Assembly: GCA_965247425.1 (NCBI GenBank)
Contig: OZ252023.1
Coordinates: forward strand, 5,456,001-5,520,000
DNA length: 64,000 nt
Origin: CAZOZZ01 sp965247425
Lineage (GTDB): Bacteria > Acidobacteriota > Terriglobia > 20CM-2-55-15
Direction: 5' to 3'
Shown here: positions 17,262 to 23,818 of the stretch, in pieces
Layout of the letters: every line of letters begins with the position of its first letter
How positions within the stretch are numbered: position 1 is the stretch's first letter
Program-made: the position numbers and the translations under genes
Notes under the pieces: model-generated
The model's database searches: none
Told to the model about the DNA's origin: nothing
The model's input: only the letters and a program-made list of their open reading frames with translations

Positions 17262-17277
17262 CGCGATATATATCGCG
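17262..17277. promoter_or_regulatory. 16-bp perfect palindrome upstream of the pseudokinase gene
   Basis: CGCGATATATATCGCG is a perfect 16-bp palindrome, 26 bases upstream of the start at 17236. It could be an operator or just the AT-rich -10 region. No binding protein can be named. Confidence 0.4.
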
Positions 17278-17344
17278 CGCATTTTGACTACCAGTCTCAA
17301 GCACTGGGGAATCAATTCCTTAGCGTGTAATGGGCGCAATTATC

Positions 17345-17359
17345 GCACTGGGCGCGCCA
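17345..17359 (-). promoter_or_regulatory. Candidate sigma-54 promoter
   Basis: On the minus strand TGGCGCG-CCCA-GTGC keeps the GG and GC doublets at the required spacing (GG-N10-GC) and differs from TGGCACG-N4-TTGC at two positions. It lies ~110 bases upstream of the gene whose product is itself a sigma-54 activator, so autoregulation is possible. Confidence 0.4.
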
Positions 17360-17411
17360 CAAAAGAACGCAAAAAACGCGACTTTTGCCTGCTGCTGAGT
17401 GGAACTCAGTG

Positions 17412-19862
17412 CTAAGAGGGAAATGAAAGGGTCCGGCGAGCAACGGAACGCGACTTCTCGTCCTCAGTCAATCGCCATTCCGCGATCGACAGCAGGTCTT
17501 CCAGCTTGGTGCCTTCTTCGTGAAATTCAGCAATGCCGATGGACACACGCGGGGACACGTCGACGCTGTGCCGGATGGGAAACCGGTGCTGGTCGAGTTC
17601 GTTCTGGATCCGAGACTTCAACACTTCGGCCTGATCCCGGCTCATCTTTGGATGAAGCGTCAGAAACTGGTCGTTGGAATAACGGACCAGAATGTCCGTG
17701 TCGCGAACCTCATCCTTAAGATATCGAGCGATGAACCGGATCATCTCAGCCGCGCTCAGGTGTCCGTATCGACGAGTGATGTCCTCGAGTCCTTCCAGCC
17801 GGAATGCCAATAGCGAGAGTGGGTATTCGTAACGTTGGGCGTCCATGGCGACCTGGTCAAACATCAGGTACATCTGGTAACCGTTTGGCAGTTCCGTCAG
17901 TTCGTCAAAAAGGGCTGTCTGCGAACTCTCCTGTTCACGCGCCCGGTTCAACGCGGCAGCCGTCTGGCCTGCAACGATTTCAAGATGACGGAATTCCAGG
18001 TCCGTGAACTTCGTCCTTTCTTCGCGATACAAAGCGAGAGAGCCGATAACGACGCCGCGATGATTCATCGGCACGATACTCGAGATTTCGAATACAGGCC
18101 TGGGATCTTCGACATTCAGGAAGTCGGGAAAGGGTGGCAGGTTGCTCAGGGCCTGGTTGTTAGCAGCCACCCAACCGCTTAGTTTCTGATCCAGGGGCAA
18201 TGCCAGATCCTTGATCATCTCCTTTCCCTTACCCAGAACATGGCCCGGTGCTACGATCCCGCGATCGAGGTCCGCGAGGTAGAAGGCCGCGGCATCGAAG
18301 CGGATCAGCCTTTCCAGCTTGATACCGACAAAAGCGAGAACATCGTCGACTCGCAGGCAGTTCGCGGCACGCACGAATTCGAACAGAGAATACAACTCCG
18401 CCTGCGCGAGCGCGTTGACGTCCATCGCCTTGCTGTAGGTCAGCGTGGGTTGAACTTTTTCAAGTGGACGGACGTTTTCCGTCCCCGAAGAGCGTGCAGT
18501 TTCGCCACCCCAAATGTCAGACGGCGCGACTTCTATCTTGGCCCCTTCCGCTTCCAGCAGTTCTATGTGTTCGACGAACGCATCAACCACGGCCGGGTCG
18601 TAAGCCCCGCCCGACTCCCGCCGGAAGAATTCGACCAACTGATCACGAGCCATCGGCGACCTGTACGGTCGGTCCGTCGTTAAAGCGTCATAGCAATCGA
18701 CGAGCGACAGAATACGCGCACTCAGCGGGATCTCATCACCCTTCAAACCCTCCGGATAGCCCCTTCCGTCCCAGCGTTCGTGGTGGGACTTCACCAGTGG
18801 CTCCACCGGAAATGGAAACTCGATGCCTTGCAGCATGACTGCGCCGACAGCAGGATGACTCTTCATCTTCTCGAATTCGGATTCGGTGAGGACTGTTGGT
18901 TTGTTCAGAATGTATTCAGGTATCGCGATCTTTCCGATGTCGTGCAGCAGGGCGCCGGACCGAATCGCCATCAACTCGTTGGCGTCTTCGATACCCATCC
19001 GCTTTGCCAGCTCGATCGCGTACACCTGAACCCGACGGACATGACCATGGGTGTAGCGGTCTTTGGCATCGACGGCAGACGCCAGGGCTTCCACGGTTTG
19101 AAGGTACAGCTTGTTCAGTTCCGCGATGTGTGCCTGCGCGTGTTCGAACTTCTCGATGTAAAACTGGTAGAGCTGGTAGAAAATCGCGACGATGGGCAAC
19201 GCGAAGAGAAAGACCTGAAACCCTGCCTGCTCGTAGAACTTGGACATCAGCCCCGCGGCGGCCGCGGAACCGAAAAAATTGAGCAGGTACAGGACGAGAC
19301 CGTCGGACCAGGTCTTCCAGAAAGACTGGTTGTTCAGGAGCGCGATCGTGAGAGATAAGGGGATCGTGTTTACAATAAACCAGACTGCTGCCAGAGCTCC
19401 GAGACCGACGGCGAAACCTACTGATTCCGACATTCCCAGCCGGCCGACGGAGACAAGCGCCAGGTTCATCGCCCAGATCGACGAGGCGCAGATAGCGAGA
19501 TTGAAAGCGTACTTGTAGGGTGACGTTTTTCTGAGGAAGTTCCAACGGTGTTTCTTGATCTGGTCCGGCGTATGGGCACTGACGAGGTTGCTCCAGTACA
19601 TCACGAGGGCGGGTCCGGGACCGAACTGAAGAAGTGCGAGGATCGTGAAAACGTCCCCCATTGAAATAACGACCCGATGTCCGGTCATCGGCAGCCGTAC
19701 GTTGATTGTGGCTACGACGATGGATACCAAGGACAGCAGTGCCCACTGATAGTCAAAGCGATTCTCAGGAGCGGTAAGGGAAATAACGGCGAACACCGCA
19801 CCGAAGAGGTAGGAACCGACGAGATACGCCTTGACCCGGAAATGAAGCTCGTGCCAATTCAC
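17412..19862 (-). CDS. Membrane HD-GYP phosphodiesterase with GAF and degenerate GGDEF domains
   Basis: 816 residues. About seven membrane helices (1-225), HD-GYP domain (~250-420; HDIGKI, HHERWDGRGYPEGL and the DCYDALTTDRPYR block are intact), GAF domain (~485-640) and a C-terminal GGDEF-like domain (~650-816) whose signature reads SNDQF, so it is unlikely to make c-di-GMP. HD-GYP enzymes hydrolyse c-di-GMP, some also 3',3'-cGAMP. The start is GTG. The gene sits ~2 kb downstream of the tandem GEMM riboswitches on the same strand, with the insertion element in between, so it may once have been closer to them. Confidence 0.88.
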   Translation of the reverse strand: MNWHELHFRVKAYLVGSYLFGAVFAVISLTAPENRFDYQWALLSLVSIVVATINVRLPMTGHRVVISMGDVFTILALLQFGPGPALVMYWSNLVSAHTPDQIKKHRWNFLRKTSPYKYAFNLAICASSIWAMNLALVSVGRLGMSESVGFAVGLGALAAVWFIVNTIPLSLTIALLNNQSFWKTWSDGLVLYLLNFFGSAAAAGLMSKFYEQAGFQVFLFALPIVAIFYQLYQFYIEKFEHAQAHIAELNKLYLQTVEALASAVDAKDRYTHGHVRRVQVYAIELAKRMGIEDANELMAIRSGALLHDIGKIAIPEYILNKPTVLTESEFEKMKSHPAVGAVMLQGIEFPFPVEPLVKSHHERWDGRGYPEGLKGDEIPLSARILSLVDCYDALTTDRPYRSPMARDQLVEFFRRESGGAYDPAVVDAFVEHIELLEAEGAKIEVAPSDIWGGETARSSGTENVRPLEKVQPTLTYSKAMDVNALAQAELYSLFEFVRAANCLRVDDVLAFVGIKLERLIRFDAAAFYLADLDRGIVAPGHVLGKGKEMIKDLALPLDQKLSGWVAANNQALSNLPPFPDFLNVEDPRPVFEISSIVPMNHRGVVIGSLALYREERTKFTDLEFRHLEIVAGQTAAALNRAREQESSQTALFDELTELPNGYQMYLMFDQVAMDAQRYEYPLSLLAFRLEGLEDITRRYGHLSAAEMIRFIARYLKDEVRDTDILVRYSNDQFLTLHPKMSRDQAEVLKSRIQNELDQHRFPIRHSVDVSPRVSIGIAEFHEEGTKLEDLLSIAEWRLTEDEKSRSVARRTLSFPS

Positions 19863-19885
19863 CTAAGAGTCCTCTAAAGACAGCT

Positions 19886-19914
19886 AGAGCGGGAGGTTTT
19901 ACCACTCCCGCTCT
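19886..19914. terminator. Perfect 10-bp stem-loop upstream of the HD-GYP gene
   Basis: AGAGCGGGAG / CTCCCGCTCT with a 9-base loop (GTTTTACCA on +). There is no proper T-tract on either side. It may be a terminator for transcripts arriving from the insertion element or riboswitch side, or a 5'-UTR structure of the HD-GYP mRNA, 24 bases from the start codon. Confidence 0.5.
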
Positions 19915-20146
19915 GACGACTGCAGTCTATACGATTTTCGAGTGATCGGCCGCCTAGTCGTCGTCAACGCAGCCATTTCGGAAGTCAGGGAGGACGGAGT
20001 GTCTGGAAGGGGCTCTGGAAGGGAAAAGGTCGAGGAGGGAGAGGAATTTGAAGTGAGGGGTATTTTCGAGAGACAGGTATCCGTAGCGGGTCCAGCCCGG
20101 TGATTGGGGTCAGGCAGGCGCGTGGAGACCAGGGAAACGAGTCAGT

Positions 20147-21340
20147 TCAGCTGGAGTCGGCTGGGGTTGGGGCAGACAGAGCGAGGCGAAGCAAACGAAG
20201 AAGCTCGATGGAGGTATGCGGGCGATGGCGCCCGCGATGCAAATGACGCAATCGATACAGACGTTCGATCGTGAGAGCCAGGCTTATGAGGAGCCAGTGG
20301 AGAAGCAAGCTGTTGGCGTGGTGATGGGGGATATGGGCCATCCCATAACGGTTCTTGGCATCGTTGAAACCTTGGTTTTCGACTTCCCAACGACTCTTGG
20401 CCATGCGAAATAAAGTGGGCGCTCCCACTTGGTTCATCGAGAAATTGGTCAGCCAGTAGGCTTCGACCACCGATCCATCGGGTTTCTCTTGCCGGTAGCG
20501 GATCACGCGCACGGTCGGCCAGTTCAATCGGCCCCAGGGATCGAAGTCGTCTGCATCCCAGATTTCCACCCGATCGGCTCCATCCTTGAAAACCCGGGAC
20601 GGCGGCTGACAAGCAAACCGGCTTTTGGCGGCGTTGAACAAGCTCGGAAGATTGGCTTTGAGACGGACGATGGTCTTCAATCCCAACTCGTCGGCCAAGT
20701 GCAGGAACGGAGCCGACGCATAGCCCCCATCGACAACAACATAATCGGCAAAACGCGGCCCCAACTGCCCCACCACCCGACGAAGCAGTCGTTGCCCCCC
20801 CGACCATTCGCTATCCCCACTACCGTAGGGTTCCACATCGACCGGTAAAGTGAACCCGGTGCCCACGATGGTGGCCATCACGACGTGGTGTAAGTAGGTG
20901 GTCACCTCCCCCTCGGCGTTGCGATGGGGTCGACACCACTGACACCCGGCCTCACCGACACGCCCCACGGTTGTCCCGTCCAGCGCCAGGCCGATGAATC
21001 GGCAATCGTCGAACGCTTTATTGCGCTTGGCCTGCTTGATGGCTGTGGTCAACGCGCCGCGCGTGAATTCCGGATTCAGCTTCTCGGTAAAATAGCCCAG
21101 CGTGTCGTCGCTAAAGCGGCGTCCGATTCCCAAGGCCCGACACGCCGAGGATCGTGCGAGCGACTCGATGGCCAGGAAGCTCGATTCCCGCAGCAGATAC
21201 CCGATCACCAGAGACCAGATCAGATGCCCACTTCCGATCTGCGGTCGCACCCGCCCATCTCCGGGGTGATTCAAATACCCCTTCAGCCGCAAACACTTTC
21301 GCGCGTACCGTCGTATCCCTCGTGCCGACGGACCTTTCAC
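20147..21340 (-). CDS. DDE transposase, IS4-like
   Basis: 397 residues. The catalytic triad can be placed: D in GLALDGTT (about 117-124), D in YVVVDGGY (about 198-205) and E in the SRWEVENQGFNDAKN helix, the YREK-type region of IS4-related transposases. Full length with no internal stop, so it may be active. It overlaps the accessory gene upstream by ATGA. About 260 bases of its downstream flank (19915-20146) hold no recognisable gene. Confidence 0.85.
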   Translation of the reverse strand: MKGPSARGIRRYARKCLRLKGYLNHPGDGRVRPQIGSGHLIWSLVIGYLLRESSFLAIESLARSSACRALGIGRRFSDDTLGYFTEKLNPEFTRGALTTAIKQAKRNKAFDDCRFIGLALDGTTVGRVGEAGCQWCRPHRNAEGEVTTYLHHVVMATIVGTGFTLPVDVEPYGSGDSEWSGGQRLLRRVVGQLGPRFADYVVVDGGYASAPFLHLADELGLKTIVRLKANLPSLFNAAKSRFACQPPSRVFKDGADRVEIWDADDFDPWGRLNWPTVRVIRYRQEKPDGSVVEAYWLTNFSMNQVGAPTLFRMAKSRWEVENQGFNDAKNRYGMAHIPHHHANSLLLHWLLISLALTIERLYRLRHLHRGRHRPHTSIELLRLLRLALSAPTPADSS

Positions 21341-21723
21341 CGGCGCTTCCGCTTCTCACGTTGTTGCTGGCGCTCCAGCACCAACAACTTCGCGTTCGCT
21401 GTCAGCACCTCCCGGATCGCATCCTGAAACTCCCGTCCCGCTCCGACACGCTTTTGAATCTCCTCAACCATGGCAGCTGGAACGTGTTCGACATGCTTCT
21501 TCCCGTCCATCATGAATGTCCAGGACCAGGATGGGTGCCCTTCACCCGACACACACCGGCACGTCGGCTTACCGCACCGGGTGTAACTAATCGACACCGA
21601 GCCAGGCAGCAAACCGTCGGGTATCTCATGGCGCTCGATCAGGCTGTACTTCCGCCGTCGCAGTCGCGACGCAACCGCTCCCCTTACCTGATTCAACTCA
21701 AGCCATATCTTTTTCTTCTTCAT
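21337..21723 (-). CDS. Small transposon accessory protein (DUF6788-like)
   Basis: 128 residues from the ATG at 21723; the open frame also extends to a TTG at 21744. Lys/Arg-rich ends flank a central segment with a CGKPTCRC-x-GxGHPSW motif, likely a small metal or nucleic-acid-binding knuckle. Proteins with this motif commonly precede IS4-like transposases; their role is unproven. Translationally coupled to the transposase. A 12-bp palindrome GGTATATATACC lies just upstream of the ATG. Confidence 0.7.
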   Translation of the reverse strand: MKKKKIWLELNQVRGAVASRLRRRKYSLIERHEIPDGLLPGSVSISYTRCGKPTCRCVSGEGHPSWSWTFMMDGKKHVEHVPAAMVEEIQKRVGAGREFQDAIREVLTANAKLLVLERQQQREKRKRR

Positions 21724-21816
21724 CTGACGGTATATATACCACAAGATACCGCCGACACCATATCGATTTCAACAATGCGAAAATAGAACTTCCTTAACAA
21801 TGGGTTTGAATTCGAC

Positions 21817-21972
21817 TCAAATGCCCGCTGGCCGGGCCTCATTCAACTTCGACCGAGCTGCTCTTCCGAAATGGCTGTCGTCAACGGCCAGCGAACCGCT
21901 CGGAGCAATCATCTGTTCCAGTTCTTCAACCTCGATTTCCAGTTCAGTCAGGACAACATTGTTCTCAGTCAT
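21817..21972 (-). CDS. 51-residue peptide, candidate RiPP/secreted peptide precursor
   Basis: Small ORF not reported by length-limited gene finding. ATG at 21972 with Shine-Dalgarno GGAGA seven bases upstream. The N-terminal ~24 residues are very acidic and helical (LTELEIEVEELEQMIAPSGS), like RiPP leaders recognised by PqqD-type domains, followed by a short Gly/Ser-containing, then basic tail (SLAVDDSHFGR onward). It is downstream of two tandem GEMM riboswitches and of a gene whose product has a PqqD-like N-terminus. The insertion element begins about 30-40 bases after its stop, so the 3' end or later genes may have been lost. No homologue is recognised; existence as a gene is inferred from SD, composition and context. 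Confidence 0.55.
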   Translation of the reverse strand: MTENNVVLTELEIEVEELEQMIAPSGSLAVDDSHFGRAARSKLNEARPAGI

Positions 21973-22059
21973 TTCACATTCTCCAGGGACGGTTAGGAGT
22001 TTGATTTTGCGGAACGACAGGCGCCGAAGCGCAAGTTCGTCGCGAAATTCAGCGCGGGC

Positions 22060-22083
22060 TTACACCCAGATCACACCGTACAT
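22060..22083 (-). CDS. Seven-codon ORF (MYGVIWV) directly after the riboswitch
   Basis: ATG at 22083 preceded by a perfect GGAGG seven bases upstream, ending at TAA after seven codons. It is the first ORF after the 3' aptamer and its hairpin. The same frame stays open after the TAA for 29 codons and runs into the 51-residue ORF. It could be a leader peptide, a tiny product, or the start of a longer peptide gene interrupted by a nonsense mutation. Confidence 0.45.
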   Translation of the reverse strand: MYGVIWV

Positions 22084-22124
22084 ATGGCTACCTCCAGTTC
22101 GTTTTTCGTTGCAGAACCAACAAA

Positions 22125-22158
22125 GGCTGCCCGAGGCCAGTTGAACCTCTTGGCAGCC
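22125..22158 (-). terminator. Riboswitch expression platform (terminator-like hairpin)
   Basis: Minus strand GGCTGCC...GGCAGCC encloses a second GAGG/CCTC stem and is followed by TTTGTT. The left arm is the 3' strand of the aptamer, so formation of this hairpin competes with the ligand-bound aptamer. That predicts transcription read-through when ligand is bound. Confidence 0.6.
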
Positions 22159-22250
22159 CGACGAACGTAGCTCCCAGGACGTTCGGGAACGAGCCTGAAG
22201 CGTTAGTCTCGAAGCTTTGCGTCTCCGCCTTTAGGCGGGTTTGCTTTTGT
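22152..22250 (-). ncRNA. GEMM-I cyclic-dinucleotide riboswitch, 3' aptamer
   Basis: On the minus strand: GCAAACC, a GC-rich stem with a UAAA loop, then GACGCAAAGC, a P3 stem-loop region and 3' end CGUCGGGCUGCC, matching the GEMM-I (c-di-GMP-I) consensus. The base just before GCAAACC, corresponding to position 20 of the Vibrio aptamer, is A. An A here is associated with 3',3'-cGAMP-sensing GEMM-Ib variants. It precedes the 7-codon and 51-codon ORFs. Confidence 0.88.
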
Positions 22251-22301
22251 CAAAGGAACTGTGTTCGGTCAAGGAGGGCAGAAGGCTTCCATGCCGTGAT
22301 T

Positions 22302-22328
22302 GCTGCCACGTCCTAATCCATTGGCAGC
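22302..22328 (-). promoter_or_regulatory. Hairpin after the 5' GEMM aptamer
   Basis: GCTGCC ... GGCAGC on the minus strand uses the 3' strand of the upstream aptamer, as in the platform of the second aptamer. It is not followed by a T-tract, so it may be only a competing fold between the tandem aptamers. Confidence 0.4.
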
Positions 22329-22412
22329 CCAACCGACATGACTCCGGGTTCGATCCGGAGCCGTAGTCTTGTGGCTTTGCGTCTCCGCCTTTCGACGGAT
22401 TTGCCCCTCACA
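22323..22412 (-). ncRNA. GEMM-I cyclic-dinucleotide riboswitch, 5' aptamer
   Basis: Minus strand GGGGCAAAUCC, P1b stem capped by a GAAA tetraloop, GACGCAAAGCC, P3 stem CUCCGG/CCGGAG, AUGU and 3' end GGUUGGGCUGCC. All conserved GEMM-I blocks are present in order. The position-20 equivalent is G, the c-di-GMP-type base, unlike the 3' aptamer. The two are ~75 bases apart in the same orientation. Confidence 0.9.
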
Positions 22413-22570
22413 ACGGCGTTGCTTAGCCTTCAATACAGCAAGAGCAGCACAGGATTACAAAAAATACACTAATTACGCGAATCGCGCTCGGTGCGGTAAT
22501 CATGAATTCTTGCGGTCTGTGATTTGGCGTGAAGAGGGTCGACCGCGAGTGCAGTTCGCCGATGTGGACT

Positions 22571-23818
22571 CTACGGCAGAAGATCCCAGTATTCGATTCG
22601 CACCCAGCGGATGATGCGGCGGGTCATCAGGGAGATGATTCGGCGTTGTCCAGCGTGAATTTTAGCCACACCGGTCATCTCGGGTTTCAGCATTCCGTCC
22701 TCATTCGAAACTTCGGTCCGGATCTTTATGAAGCGCTGATTGAAGACCGTTTCCGCAACGGGTGCGATAAAGTCGACCCGGCCTTCGAACTCATCGGTGG
22801 GGTAACTGCGAACTTTCATCAAGATGGGGTAAGCCGGTTTGACGTCGGCCATTTCCTTTTCCGGGACCATCATTTCAATCTGCACCGTGTCCATGTCCAC
22901 GATCCTGCAGACTTCGTCGCCTGCCACCAGGTATTGGTTCAGGATTCTCTGAACGAAAGGCGTCACGACGGTCCCGGTAATCGGTGCCCGGATGTCGGCC
23001 TTGGCGAGTTCCTTCTCCAGAATCCGCTGCTGTTCCTCCAGCATGGCGACCTCGGCTTCCCTCTGCTGGATGTCTTCGGTCCTGAAGCCGGTCAGCAAAA
23101 GCGTCAGTGCGCTTTCGGCTTCTGCAAGCTCCTGCTCCTTCAAATCTTCTTCGCGGTCGTTCTGTTCGGCGAGCATCTGGATGGAAGCCTCTGTTTCACC
23201 TACCGCATTCCGATAAATCTCAACCGTGGTTTCCGCTTTCTCCATGTCAATCCGGGCACCGAGGTCTTCTTCGAACAGGTCCCTTGTTCGCCTGAATTCG
23301 ATTTCAGAGAGCTGCAATTCGGTTCGCCTTCGCGCCAGGGTTTGCTCGAGTTGGTTCCGGTATTGGATGTTCCGGCGGACGTTGGACAGTTCGACTCGCT
23401 TTGTACCGACGAGTTGTTCTGCGCTGTCCACCTCTTCCGGGCGAGGGCCGACGCGCAGCAGTGCCAGCGCGGCGCGCTGCTGACCCAGTTCACCCTTTAT
23501 AGCCGACAGTGTCCTCTCCTTATCGAAGTCGTACAGCCGCGCGACAACGTCGCCCTTCTCCACGTGGCTACCCTCGCGAACCAAGACCTCGGCGATCGTA
23601 CCTGCCGTCTCGGATCGGACGATCGACTCCTGCCGGGGAAGGACGCGCAGATCGGCTGTGATCTTGAGTTCCCAGTGGAACAGGATCGAGATGAGCACGA
23701 GGGCCAACCCAATGCCCAGGTTCCGGTACTTCCTTAACGTGGCGCGCGAAATCATCGATTTGATTCCGGCAACCGGCTCGGATGCTGTCTTATTCATCGT
23801 AAAACGCGCGAACACCAA
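22571..23818 (-). CDS. HlyD-family secretion adaptor
   Basis: 415 residues. One membrane helix (~28-46), lipoyl half (~55-95, GxIxxVLVREGSxVEKGDVVARL pattern), long coiled coil (~100-255) and second lipoyl half/beta-barrel (IRAPITGTVVTP onward). An internal ATG (MNKTASE) is an alternative start. It overlaps the M50 gene by 25 bases, and its frame is open upstream of the ATG with a hydrophobic stretch (YYFAFAGFVGFLVFARF), suggesting it was fused to the M50 protein and separated by a frameshift. With the M50 protein it probably forms a peptide maturation/export module. Confidence 0.85.
   Translation of the reverse strand: MVFARFTMNKTASEPVAGIKSMISRATLRKYRNLGIGLALVLISILFHWELKITADLRVLPRQESIVRSETAGTIAEVLVREGSHVEKGDVVARLYDFDKERTLSAIKGELGQQRAALALLRVGPRPEEVDSAEQLVGTKRVELSNVRRNIQYRNQLEQTLARRRTELQLSEIEFRRTRDLFEEDLGARIDMEKAETTVEIYRNAVGETEASIQMLAEQNDREEDLKEQELAEAESALTLLLTGFRTEDIQQREAEVAMLEEQQRILEKELAKADIRAPITGTVVTPFVQRILNQYLVAGDEVCRIVDMDTVQIEMMVPEKEMADVKPAYPILMKVRSYPTDEFEGRVDFIAPVAETVFNQRFIKIRTEVSNEDGMLKPEMTGVAKIHAGQRRIISLMTRRIIRWVRIEYWDLLP

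Larger units (their letters stand above)
20055..21790 (-). mobile_element. Two-gene insertion element (IS4-like DDE transposase plus small accessory gene)
   Basis: Boundaries are approximate. The element carries a DDE transposase gene and, upstream and overlapping by four bases, a small accessory gene. A possible pair of short terminal inverted repeats (TATTTTCG at 20061-20068, CGAAAATA at 21778-21785, with GAAGT nearby on both sides) brackets it. No clear target-site duplication was found. It separates the riboswitch/peptide cassette from the HD-GYP gene. Confidence 0.7.

Noticed and set aside
19929..20100. Short + strand open frame (V-I-G-R-L-V-V-V-N) next to the insertion element
   Set aside because: No ribosome-binding site or homology, and it runs into the proposed element end; insufficient support.
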